Shown here piece after piece: positions 1-6,909 of a stretch of 7,558 nucleotides of DNA; the first letter of the stretch is position 1; the number at the start of each line of letters is the position of its first letter. Location: contig JAHIZQ010000200.1 of assembly GCA_018814505.1 (NCBI GenBank), positions 1 to 7,558 of the forward strand, written 5' to 3'. This DNA comes from Candidatus Omnitrophota bacterium (GTDB lineage Bacteria > Omnitrophota > Gorgyraeia > Tantalellales > Tantalellaceae). The notes beneath the pieces are model-generated. The model was given only the letters and a program-made list of their open reading frames with translations, had not been told where the DNA came from and did no database searches. A program made the position numbers and the translations under genes.

Positions 1-1400
1 ATCGATATATAACTAAGTACAATAACCATAAGTTGTGGCCAGAGCCATATATATGCAATCGCTTTTTCTTTGGCTTTACTAGTAATTCCAAAACTGGTTT
101 TCACCCCAATTAACGCTGAAAAAAAAGCACGCATATAAACCGAAAAAGTAATCACGCCTAATAACTGACCCAAAAAAAGGTCTTTAATGGTGTAGTTTCG
201 TCTCCCAAGAACCATGTAAAAAACTAAGAGTGAAAGCGTAATATACGGTAAAAAGGTTAAAAAATAAATTTCTGGGCGCGCAAAAAATGAAGGAATATTA
301 AAGAGTAAATATAACACAGGACATAACATTAACACAAAAAAAGACGTTCCAATCATATAATAAGATCCTGATAAGAAATATTCCCACCATTGTTTTAGTT
401 TTAGCGAAAAGGGATGTTTTATAAATTGCCAAATGATTTTTTTAAAAACCGATATTGTACCATTTGCCCATCTGTACTGTTGGTTGAAATACGCACTCAA
501 ATTTTCCGGGGCCATGCCAAAAGCATACACATGGTTATAATATAAAGATTTCCAGCCAGCAGTATGCAGTTTGATTGACGTCGCAAAGTCTTCCGTAATG
601 GTAGATTCATCGAGCCCTCCAACATCTAAAAGAGCTTGCCGCCGAAAAACTATATTTGTGCCGCAACAAAACATCGCGTCTTGTGAATTTTTACCCTCAC
701 AAATATACTCATAAAAAACCGCCTGCTGAAACGCCGCGCCTCTGGCAACACGGCTCTCTTCGACATTCGTATAGAATTGAGGCGTCTGGACAAACGCTAG
801 CTTTTCATCATTTTCGAGACTCGGAATAATAACATTTAAAAATTCCGGTAGAGGCGTCTGATCAGCATCAAACACGGCGATATATTTCTGCCTAAGACCT
901 TTGAGGCAATCGTTCACAATACCGGCTTTAGCGCCATGTCGCTCTTTTCTTCTAAAAAGTTCAAGCTCAAATTCTTCAGCTATCCCTTCGGCTTCTTTAA
1001 GATATTTCTCATCGGAACTGTCATCAAGAAAATAAATTTTTTTGTTTTTATATTTTAGGTTGTATAAACTCGCAAACGTTTCCTCGAGAACTTCTCGCGG
1101 TTCATGACGCGCGGCGACCAAAACCGCCACTTCTGGTCCACTCGAAGGCATTTCTCCGAGCACCTGGCGAAATGCATCTTCTTTTTGAAAACGGTAAACT
1201 TTTAATATATTCAACGCGTAACCAAAGGAATGCACAAGAATAAAAAATTCCCCAAGAATAAGTACTATTGAAAAACTTTTTTCAAAAAAACTGTAATCAG
1301 CATACAGCACCAACGCGGCACGCACAGTCATATAAACAACAATTGATATAAGAGCGAAGAGAACCATCGCGCTTATTATGTCTTTCCGAAATACCCTCAT
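1..1400 (-). CDS. BcsA-like family 2 glycosyltransferase (processive polysaccharide synthase), 3' end cut by window
   Basis: Inner-membrane synthase that should transfer sugars from a nucleotide-sugar donor to a growing polysaccharide and extrude it. 466 residues are visible with no stop before the left edge, so the C-terminus is missing. Two N-terminal membrane segments (about 11-33 and 43-65) precede a cytosolic GT-A domain carrying the full processive GT2 signature: DD at 126-127, DAD at 178-180, TED at 269-271 and QQYRW at 307-311. About four hydrophobic segments follow (345-367, 378-398, 410-432, 447-466). Between the last two lies FGITSK (437-442), which matches the FxVTxK gating-loop motif of cellulose synthases. 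The start is ATG at 1398-1400 behind GGAG (1407-1410, 6-nt spacer). It lies 45 bp after the TPR/beta-barrel gene and is probably the fifth gene of that operon. The polymer cannot be told from the sequence: cellulose-like glucan is possible, other beta-glycans equally so. Any PilZ domain would lie beyond the edge. Confidence 0.9.
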   Translation of the reverse strand, partial: MRVFRKDIISAMVLFALISIVVYMTVRAALVLYADYSFFEKSFSIVLILGEFFILVHSFGYALNILKVYRFQKEDAFRQVLGEMPSSGPEVAVLVAARHEPREVLEETFASLYNLKYKNKKIYFLDDSSDEKYLKEAEGIAEEFELELFRRKERHGAKAGIVNDCLKGLRQKYIAVFDADQTPLPEFLNVIIPSLENDEKLAFVQTPQFYTNVEESRVARGAAFQQAVFYEYICEGKNSQDAMFCCGTNIVFRRQALLDVGGLDESTITEDFATSIKLHTAGWKSLYYNHVYAFGMAPENLSAYFNQQYRWANGTISVFKKIIWQFIKHPFSLKLKQWWEYFLSGSYYMIGTSFFVLMLCPVLYLLFNIPSFFARPEIYFLTFLPYITLSLLVFYMVLGRRNYTIKDLFLGQLLGVITFSVYMRAFFSALIGVKTSFGITSKAKEKAIAYIWLWPQLMVIVLSYIS

Positions 1401-1445
1401 AATTTACTCCACATACGCGCATCTATCCACATATAGAAATTCTTT

Positions 1446-3458
1446 TTAAAAGTAATACTTGATACTTGCCGTAACATTTTTCTCGTTATAAACATTCGCG
1501 CTTGACCCCATAACAAATCCTTGTACATTAAAATTCAATCTTTTATTTAGATCCCAGTTGAATCCCCAACTGAACTTATGCCCTACCACATATGTAGAAT
1601 CAATTGAAATATCATATTTGAGGTCATAATATAGATCATTCGCACCAAAAAAGATTTCTTCCTGGTTAAGATAATGCCTCCAGTTAAAGCTAAAAGTATT
1701 GGTTGAAAATCCTTTAGGAGAGAAATAGTCCGGAACTTTTGTTTTATACTCACGGTAAAAATATCTGTATTTTGCAGTAAACCTTAAAGGGTCGGGGGAC
1801 AAATAACACAAAGCATCAAAAGCGCCTTCATGTTTAAAGTTATCATCGGAATAATATGAATACAGGTAATCCGCACCGATTTGACAATCACGGTTAAGAT
1901 ATACATCAACACGCGGTTTCAAATTATTACGGTATTCATGTTTTCTTATAACGAGACTCGTATTATCAAGCTCTTCGCGATCAAAAGAACAATCAAAAGT
2001 ACCGATATCAAAAACTCGGGATGAAACATTACCTCCAAAAATGTGCGTATATTCCTCAACATCTTTATTGTAATGAAGCAGTCCATAATATCCGTTCGCG
2101 CTGAAATTGGGCATATTTTTATAAACTATTTTGAATCTGCCCTTATTTTCCAAAAGATCATGAAAATCCCTGAACATTCTGCCGGTCAATAGATAGTCAA
2201 TCTCAAGATGAGTATTATCCGACATAGGTATGCTAATGTTGTTAAATAGCTGATTTTCTTTGATATCCATATCCCTTGAAGGAGAATCTGCTTCAAAAAA
2301 CTCATATCCCATTTTCCAGGAAAGGTGTTTTGACACAAGTTCACTTTTTTCAAGCCCCTCTTTCGCACGAAAATGAGTTGGAGACTCGTCTAGTATTTTT
2401 CTATATTCTTTTTTAGCAGACGGCCACATGGATTGATACGAATATATCTGGCTTAAATCAAATGCAGCTTCAAGATTGTCAGGATCCCGCGCTATAAGTT
2501 TTTGATAATCAGTTATAGCCGCGTTTATTCTATGGCTCCAGCTAGCTTTTTTTGCTTCCATTTCAAGCCGTACTGATTCGTTATTAGTCCGCGCAACCGC
2601 GCTTTTATATTCTTTTAAAGACTTACTATATTGTTTATCCCAGCCTAATGCCCGTGCTTTTTGCACCTGGACCTTTACGTTATACTTTTGCGTTAAAATT
2701 GCATCGTACAAAATAAACGCTTCCGCATACTGCTTGTTCCAGCTTAGTACATCCGCTAATTTTTCTTTTATTTCGATATTATCATTTTGTTCAAGAATTT
2801 CTCGATATAATACAATTGCTTTTCTAAACCTTTTGCTATACGCGTATGTATCAGCAAGAAACATTTTAGCTTCCATATTTTCTGGATATTCCATAAGAAT
2901 TTCATTAAAAACGTCTTCCGCGGGAACAAACTGCCCAGCATAGAGAAGCGTCCGTCCATAAAGAAGTTTGGCCTTTATTGGGTTCTCCCCCTTAAGAGCT
3001 TTTAAAAAATAGCGGTTTGCTTCTTCATACCTTTTTTGCCATATAAGTATTTCTCCAAGAGCAGTATAGGTTTTCGTATCATCCGGATTTTTTTCGATAA
3101 TTTGTTTATAAATTTTTTCAGCGTTAATGTAATCTTTGTTCCAGGAATAAACTTCGGCTAGTTTTTTTTGAACAGACAGATCATCGGGATCGAATTCAAG
3201 AACTTTGTTATATTCAAATATGGAATTATCATATTCCTTGTCCCAGCTTAAAACATCCGCGAGACTAGTTCTTGTCTTTATATCATCGGGGTTATCACTT
3301 AAAATTTCACGATATGACTCTATGGCTTTTTCATAATCTCCGCTTGACATTTCCGTTTCAGCTAAAAGTTTTCGCAGTTCATCTTTACGAGTGGTTTCCG
3401 CAAACCCCACATGTACCGTAAAAACCATAACTATCAGCAAAACAAATAGTCTTTTCAT
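1446..3458 (-). CDS. Secreted TPR protein with C-terminal outer-membrane beta-barrel (YaiO/BcsC/PgaA-like architecture)
   Basis: Probable outer-membrane exit pore with a periplasmic TPR scaffold, for an exopolysaccharide. Of 670 residues, 1-20 look like a signal peptide (Lys-Arg, hydrophobic core, cleavage near GFA/ET). About 10 TPR-like repeats span 27-375. From about 380 to the end the sequence is rich in alternating aromatic and polar residues typical of beta-strands, closing with KYYF, the terminal Phe expected of a barrel. Several TPRs share a Trp-containing helix A of the form LxxxLSWxKxY (Trp at 72, 106, 140, 240, 273, 307), a pattern I associate with YaiO-type outer-membrane proteins. 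A longer reading frame begins at 3485, but ATG 3456-3458 has a strong AGGAG at 7 nt and starts directly with the signal peptide, so I prefer it. It follows the membrane-anchored TPR gene by 31 bp. The architecture is well supported; the transported substrate is inferred from the neighbouring GT2 synthase. Confidence 0.85.
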   Translation of the reverse strand: MKRLFVLLIVMVFTVHVGFAETTRKDELRKLLAETEMSSGDYEKAIESYREILSDNPDDIKTRTSLADVLSWDKEYDNSIFEYNKVLEFDPDDLSVQKKLAEVYSWNKDYINAEKIYKQIIEKNPDDTKTYTALGEILIWQKRYEEANRYFLKALKGENPIKAKLLYGRTLLYAGQFVPAEDVFNEILMEYPENMEAKMFLADTYAYSKRFRKAIVLYREILEQNDNIEIKEKLADVLSWNKQYAEAFILYDAILTQKYNVKVQVQKARALGWDKQYSKSLKEYKSAVARTNNESVRLEMEAKKASWSHRINAAITDYQKLIARDPDNLEAAFDLSQIYSYQSMWPSAKKEYRKILDESPTHFRAKEGLEKSELVSKHLSWKMGYEFFEADSPSRDMDIKENQLFNNISIPMSDNTHLEIDYLLTGRMFRDFHDLLENKGRFKIVYKNMPNFSANGYYGLLHYNKDVEEYTHIFGGNVSSRVFDIGTFDCSFDREELDNTSLVIRKHEYRNNLKPRVDVYLNRDCQIGADYLYSYYSDDNFKHEGAFDALCYLSPDPLRFTAKYRYFYREYKTKVPDYFSPKGFSTNTFSFNWRHYLNQEEIFFGANDLYYDLKYDISIDSTYVVGHKFSWGFNWDLNKRLNFNVQGFVMGSSANVYNEKNVTASIKYYF

Positions 3459-3465
3459 ACACTCT

Positions 3466-3470
3466 CTCCT
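3466..3470 (-). promoter_or_regulatory. Shine-Dalgarno AGGAG deciding the start of the TPR/beta-barrel gene
   Basis: The minus strand reads AGGAGAGAGTGT directly before ATG 3456-3458, with 7 nt between AGGAG and the start codon. It lies inside the upstream extension of the reading frame and places translation at the start of the signal peptide, not at the ATG at 3483-3485. Confidence 0.7.
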
Positions 3471-3489
3471 CATCGTGTCAAACACGATA

Positions 3490-4134
3490 TCATTCAGGGT
3501 TTTTACTGGTTTCTTCTTTCAAAAGTCTTTCAAAAACTTTTGCCGCAGACTTTTTGTCTCCGGAATACAAAAGCGTTTTACCCCACAAAAGCTGGAGGTC
3601 ATAATCTTCGGGGTACTTTTTCATTAGTTTTTCCAGAATAACTCTTGTGTTTTCCGGTTCGCCTCGCCATATGTAAAGTTCGGCAAGTTTCTTTTCGGCA
3701 TCTAAGTCACCCGTTACTGAAATCACCTCTTCATAAAGAGCTAAAGCTTTATCGTACTTTTTCTGCCAAGATAAACTTTCTGCCAGAGATTTTTTAAGCT
3801 CATATTTATCTGGCTCCAAACTTAAAGCCTTACTGAAATATTCCGCGGCTTTCTCTGGACGTTTGGTCCATAAATAGGCATAGGCAATTTCACGTAAAGC
3901 TCTTGTTTTGTTCGGATCAATCTTTAACGCGTTCGCGTAAAAGGGGACTGCTTCTTCATATTGGCCCTTTAAAAATAACCGATGTCCCTTATAGTAATTT
4001 ATATTAGCTTGTTGAGTGTAATGATAGGTCAAACTGATAAGTACAGCGGCTAAAACCATCAGTACGGGTAGGCCAATTCTTTTTACACTTACATACAAAA
4101 TTTTCATAAACCTCTTAATTCCAAAAAGCATCAT
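3490..4134 (-). CDS. Inner-membrane-anchored TPR protein
   Basis: 214 residues. One N-terminal hydrophobic segment (about 18-37), preceded by basic residues, would anchor the protein with its bulk in the periplasm. About five TPR units follow (from 43 to 208), with typical GQYEEAVPFY and KAAEYFSKAL helices. Helix A positions carry the same Trp pattern as the downstream barrel gene (LSWQKKY 121-127, LYIW 153-156). LLWGKTLLYSG (182-192) closely resembles LLYGRTLLYAG (165-175) in that protein, suggesting duplication. The first ATG (4132-4134) overlaps the stop of the SGNH gene as ATGA, which fits translational coupling, but it has no clear ribosome binding site. The ATG at 4105-4107 has AGAGG just upstream (3-nt spacer) and would give 205 residues. 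The likely role is a periplasmic scaffold linking synthase, polymer and outer-membrane pore, as TPR subunits do in alginate, PNAG and cellulose export. The exact partner is inferred. Confidence 0.8.
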   Translation of the reverse strand: MMLFGIKRFMKILYVSVKRIGLPVLMVLAAVLISLTYHYTQQANINYYKGHRLFLKGQYEEAVPFYANALKIDPNKTRALREIAYAYLWTKRPEKAAEYFSKALSLEPDKYELKKSLAESLSWQKKYDKALALYEEVISVTGDLDAEKKLAELYIWRGEPENTRVILEKLMKKYPEDYDLQLLWGKTLLYSGDKKSAAKVFERLLKEETSKNPE

Positions 4135-5249
4135 TGAAACGCTTTAGGGAAACTTTGGGGAAGCTCTTGGGCAAGATATTCTCCTATCAACTTATGCCCG
4201 GCCTTGTAGGGATGCGTGTCATCATGAAACCACTTTATATCCGGTTCCGAAAAATACTTTTCTTTCATAACGCCATAGAGATCAATATACTTTATATGGT
4301 TACGTTCTAAAATTTCTATAACCGCGTCCTGGGATCTTCGATTAGTATCATTATAGTCTACTGCCATTTGTTTTTCCCTTGGGAAAATAACAACAACAAA
4401 GCCCGCGCCAATACTTTCGGCAAAACTTTTAATCTTTTTCAGATAAAGTTCCGTATACATTTTGTTCTCCTGGCTAACTTCGTCATAACGGTCAGGAGGC
4501 AGTCCATTATTTAAAGCTTTTTTTTGACAAAAAAGAGCCCGCGCACGGTATATAAACGATATTGTTCTTGATTTTCTTAAAAACTGCTTAATGCCCGGGC
4601 TAATTCCCGCGTAAGCCCTACATTCACTCTCGTCAAGATATTTGTATAACGCCCAATTAGACTTTTTAGGATTAAACGCCCTCAAATATGTGTTCTGAAA
4701 CAAATCATTTAAACAAAAACCCAAAATTATTAGTTTCGCATTATATTCTTTTTTATATTTGTTTTTTAGCCAATAATATTCCTGCACCGTGTTGCTTGAC
4801 CCCACCCCAAAGTTTAAAGCCGTTATACCTGTTTCGAATTCAAAGACCTCGTCCATAGTCTCGTCGGGCTCGACTGAAACCCCTTCAACAATGGAATCTC
4901 CCAAAAAAATAACACTTTTCTCTAAACCATCGTAATTTTTTCTTTCCCGTAGTCCCTCAGCATTGGTCATAAACAGATACTTATTATCCCCATTAACCAA
5001 AAGAACTTCCACATCCGGATGATGCCCGAAAATATATTCTTTATCCCTTTCATCACTATATATTTCACGGTATTTTTCAAATAGACTGCGGTTTGCTGGT
5101 TTTACATACTGGAAATATTCAGCACCACATAAAAGAATCTCCATGAAAACAAAAGAAATAAGACACACAAAACCTGTCAGCACAAATTTGCTTATTATTG
5201 GTCTCGCTTCGAACCAATTTACTTTATTCACATTGCCCACTCTTTTCAT
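4131..5249 (-). CDS. Membrane-anchored SGNH/GDSL-family hydrolase (possible polysaccharide acyl esterase or transferase)
   Basis: 372 residues. An N-terminal signal anchor at about 20-42 places the catalytic domain outside the cytoplasm. SGNH blocks are in order: GDSIVEG with Ser119 (block I), a Gly in NFGVGSSN at 147-153 (block II), GFCLND with Asn181-Asp182 (block III) and DDTH at 343-346 (block V, Asp343 and His346). The triad Ser119/Asp343/His346 therefore looks complete and the enzyme should be active. Family members hydrolyse or transfer acyl groups. Beside a GT2 synthase and TPR export proteins, the natural proposal is removal or addition of O-acyl groups on the exported glycan, as SGNH-fold proteins do in alginate and other exopolysaccharide systems. 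No membrane-bound O-acyltransferase is in the window, so hydrolysis is the simpler reading. It overlaps the upstream ferredoxin gene (ATGA at 5246-5249) and the downstream TPR gene by 4 bp each. Substrate unknown. Confidence 0.82.
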   Translation of the reverse strand: MKRVGNVNKVNWFEARPIISKFVLTGFVCLISFVFMEILLCGAEYFQYVKPANRSLFEKYREIYSDERDKEYIFGHHPDVEVLLVNGDNKYLFMTNAEGLRERKNYDGLEKSVIFLGDSIVEGVSVEPDETMDEVFEFETGITALNFGVGSSNTVQEYYWLKNKYKKEYNAKLIILGFCLNDLFQNTYLRAFNPKKSNWALYKYLDESECRAYAGISPGIKQFLRKSRTISFIYRARALFCQKKALNNGLPPDRYDEVSQENKMYTELYLKKIKSFAESIGAGFVVVIFPREKQMAVDYNDTNRRSQDAVIEILERNHIKYIDLYGVMKEKYFSEPDIKWFHDDTHPYKAGHKLIGEYLAQELPQSFPKAFQ

Positions 5250-6025
5250 ACTTCTTCTATTAAGTCTTCCGCGGCGACGGCTGAATAAAACACGTGATTA
5301 TCTTTTCCTTTAAAGATAGCGTGTTTTGGACAAAAAGATATACATCTCATGCAAATAACACATTTATCCTGAAATTGCGGGTATTCTTTCATTTCGATAT
5401 TTTGTACAGGACACAGTTTCGCGCATAATCCGCACTTAATGCATTTTGTGGTATCAATTTTTAATTTAAATAATTTGCGAAGCACTTTCCAAGTTGTTTT
5501 GCCTAAAGAAATCCTGCTCACCAAGTCAGAAATAACCGGTATTCTTTTCCATGAACTTTTTCCCGTTAAAATATCCATCGCGTATTTTTCCGCCTTTTTC
5601 AATCCCAATGCTTTTTTTGTTTCATTTCTTGTGGGATCATTTTTTGAAAGAAAAAAATTGTCCGGCATGCTTATTTCCCGCGCTCCAAGAGGGTTATATC
5701 CTTTATCTTTTAAAATTTTTCGAGCAGGCCCAACCACTCCGCCGGAAAAAGCGCCGAGAGTATCAACCATAAATACCGACACCCCATGCGTCTCAGGAAG
5801 AGCTTCAATGAAGTCCCAAACAAAAGGATAGGTGCCTTGACAAGCAACGGGAAACGCCAACCCAAGAACACAATCCGGATCTATCTCGATGCTTCCCGCC
5901 TTTTCGATCCGGTGCAATTCTACCACCACACCTTTTGCCTCAAAAGTTTCTTTCATCTTGTTTACAACAAGCAAAGTGTTACCTGTACCGGAAAAATAAT
6001 AAAACTTTATTTTGTTAAAAGTCAT
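5246..6025 (-). CDS. EFR1-type protein: flavodoxin-like domain plus two-[4Fe-4S] ferredoxin
   Basis: Predicted cytosolic electron-transfer protein of 259 residues. The N-terminal half is flavodoxin-like, with an FMN phosphate-loop motif FSGTGNT (11-17) and a Gly-rich segment at 91-99. The C-terminal part has two ferredoxin motifs, CxxCxxCxxxCP at Cys195/198/201/205 and at Cys222/225/228/232, enough to bind two 4Fe-4S clusters. This arrangement matches proteins annotated as EFR1-family ferredoxins, common in anaerobes. There is no signal peptide or membrane segment. The start ATG (6023-6025) has AAGGTG at 8 nt and sits about 30 bp below a convincing promoter, making this the first gene of the exopolysaccharide-type operon; its stop overlaps the SGNH start. 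Its physiological partner is unknown. The ATGA overlap argues for co-expression with the export genes, yet no redox enzyme is visible in the window. Domain assignment is firm; function beyond electron transfer is not. Confidence 0.87.
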   Translation of the reverse strand: MTFNKIKFYYFSGTGNTLLVVNKMKETFEAKGVVVELHRIEKAGSIEIDPDCVLGLAFPVACQGTYPFVWDFIEALPETHGVSVFMVDTLGAFSGGVVGPARKILKDKGYNPLGAREISMPDNFFLSKNDPTRNETKKALGLKKAEKYAMDILTGKSSWKRIPVISDLVSRISLGKTTWKVLRKLFKLKIDTTKCIKCGLCAKLCPVQNIEMKEYPQFQDKCVICMRCISFCPKHAIFKGKDNHVFYSAVAAEDLIEEV

Positions 6026-6060
6026 AAAAAACCCACCTTTTTTTTGTAAACGCTTGTCAT

Positions 6061-6089
6061 ATTGTATTGCTTATTAGAAATTTAATCAA
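6061..6089 (-). promoter_or_regulatory. Sigma-70-like promoter of the five-gene operon
   Basis: On the minus strand, TTGATT (6084-6089) and TACAAT (6061-6066) are separated by exactly 17 bp, each differing from the consensus hexamer by one or two bases. A transcript would begin near 6054, giving a leader of about 30 nt before the ferredoxin-type gene. The palindrome at 6107-6178 begins 17 bp upstream of the -35 box. This is a sequence match only. Confidence 0.55.
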
Positions 6090-6106
6090 CATAAGATTGT
6101 GTACTT

Positions 6107-6178
6107 GGGGTCAGCCCTTGAAATGTGAAACTTTGCAAACAATTAATATCAAAGTTTCACATTTCAAGGGCTGACCCC
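6107..6178. repeat. 72-bp palindromic repeat, copy 1 (perfect 29-bp arms, 14-nt loop)
   Basis: Left arm 6107-6135 starts GGGGTCAGCCCTTG, and its exact reverse complement is 6150-6178; the loop 6136-6149 is CAAACAATTAATAT. A near-identical element lies at 6910-6982. The flanks CTTGGGG on the left and CCCCATTACTG on the right are shared by both copies, so the repeated unit extends slightly beyond the arms. There is no T-run after the stem on either strand, so it is not a textbook intrinsic terminator, although such a stem could slow polymerase or protect the DUF190 mRNA 3' end. Arms this long and repeated suggest a REP/MITE-like element, perhaps moved by an IS200-type (Y1/RAYT) transposase; no transposase is present here. 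Confidence 0.93.
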
Positions 6179-6511
6179 ATTACTGACACGGTGCATAATA
6201 ACATTTGTCTCTTCCACCGTAATCAACCCTTCTTTTACTATTTCTTTAAGAAGCGGTAAAAAATCATTAATTTTCTTTTCCGTATCAACGATTTCAACTA
6301 TTATCGGAAGGTTTTCCGACAACCTTAAAAGTTTAGCGGTATGCATATGGCTTTTATATCCAAACCCCATAATCCCTTTTAAAGCCGTGGCACCGGCCAT
6401 TTTATTTTCCTTTGCGAAAGAAATGATTTTTTCGTATAAAGGTCTTTTTTGGCATTTGTCCGCTTCATCCACAAAGATTCTAAGAAGTTTGCCTTTCGCG
6501 CTTGTATTCAT
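6164..6511 (-). CDS. DUF190 family protein, partner of the CrcB fluoride channel
   Basis: 115 residues, the usual size for DUF190, a small cytosolic protein with a ferredoxin-like alpha/beta fold often encoded next to crcB. Recognisable family segments are LRIFVDEADK (10-19), GATALKGIMGFG (40-51) and LPIIVEIVDTEKKI (68-81), then GLITVE (95-100). The start ATG (6509-6511) follows crcB by 14 bp and has AAGGGG at 6 nt, so the two should be cotranscribed. The biochemical role is not established; pairing suggests support or regulation of fluoride export. The palindrome at 6107-6178 overlaps the 3' end: the last residues, GVSP, and the TGA stop are read from its right arm, so the native C-terminus may have been altered by insertion of the repeat. 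Codons before that look normal and the conserved core is intact. Confidence 0.88.
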   Translation of the reverse strand: MNTSAKGKLLRIFVDEADKCQKRPLYEKIISFAKENKMAGATALKGIMGFGYKSHMHTAKLLRLSENLPIIVEIVDTEKKINDFLPLLKEIVKEGLITVEETNVIMHRVSNGVSP

Positions 6512-6525
6512 ATAAGACCCCTTTT

Positions 6526-6897
6526 TTATAAAAATCTGCCGGCAATAGCACCTACCCGGAACATTAAAAAACTACAAAATATGCTTAACCCCACATTCAT
6601 CAATGCCTTCATCATCTCGCTGTCTTTTATGAGATTATCTGTTTCAAATATAAATGTTGAAAAAGTGCTGAACGCGCCTACAAAACCTATCATTAGAAAT
6701 ATCCTAATATTCGGGCTTAGAACAAATTTTGTTTCAGCAAACGACATTAAAAACCCCATAATAAAACATGCCGCCATGTTTACCATTAGAGTGCCGTATG
6801 GAAAAGCTGTACCCATAAATTTGTACACTCTTCCCGACAAAAAATACCTTAATACCGCGCCCAAAGCGCCGCCTGTCGCTAAATATAATAATTTCAT
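6526..6897 (-). CDS. crcB: Fluoride-specific channel CrcB/FluC
   Basis: 123 residues with four membrane segments (about 3-20, 32-53, 66-84, 99-119), normal for this family of small dual-topology dimers that let fluoride leave the cytoplasm. Signature motifs are all visible: GGALGAVLRY (9-18), YGTLMVN ending in the conserved Asn40, and GFVGAFSTFSTF (71-82) containing the phenylalanines Phe79 and Phe82 expected to line the fluoride path. A single crcB gene implies a homodimer. The start ATG (6895-6897) has AAGGA at 7 nt. The second palindrome begins directly beyond that ribosome binding site, so the short upstream region has no room for the fluoride riboswitch that often precedes crcB. Transcription probably comes through from the MORN gene or from a promoter I cannot identify. 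The DUF190 gene follows by 14 bp. Confidence 0.95.
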   Translation of the reverse strand: MKLLYLATGGALGAVLRYFLSGRVYKFMGTAFPYGTLMVNMAACFIMGFLMSFAETKFVLSPNIRIFLMIGFVGAFSTFSTFIFETDNLIKDSEMMKALMNVGLSIFCSFLMFRVGAIAGRFL

Positions 6898-6904
6898 TTC
6901 CTGT

Positions 6905-6909
6905 TCCTT
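6905..6909 (-). promoter_or_regulatory. Shine-Dalgarno AAGGA of crcB, abutting palindrome copy 2
   Basis: The minus strand reads AAGGA, then 7 nt, then the crcB ATG. The site touches the palindrome, which starts at 6910. If the mRNA stem forms, the ribosome site sits at its base in single-stranded RNA, so initiation may be left accessible or slightly hindered. Confidence 0.6.

Noticed and set aside
1397..1432. An 11-codon reading frame on the minus strand (MWIDARMWSKL) whose stop overlaps the GT2 start codon.
   Set aside because: It has no ribosome binding site of its own and is short enough to arise by chance; the GGAG inside it is better explained as the GT2 ribosome site.
3459..3485. Upstream start for the TPR/beta-barrel gene, adding nine residues.
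   Set aside because: The extension would put acidic and polar residues in front of a clean signal peptide, and the strong AGGAG lies within it at ideal distance from the inner ATG.
5439..6049. Long open frames on the plus strand opposite the ferredoxin-type and SGNH genes, and similar ones opposite the TPR and crcB genes.
   Set aside because: They lie antisense to genes with clear family motifs, show no recognisable domain or ribosome site, and are best explained as shadows of the coding strand.
6107..6178. Palindrome as an intrinsic transcription terminator for the crcB-DUF190 transcript.
   Set aside because: The stem is strong but is followed by AAGTACAC on the minus strand, with no U-run, and arms of 29 bp are far longer than typical terminators. 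A second copy lies inside a gene cluster, which fits a mobile repeat better.
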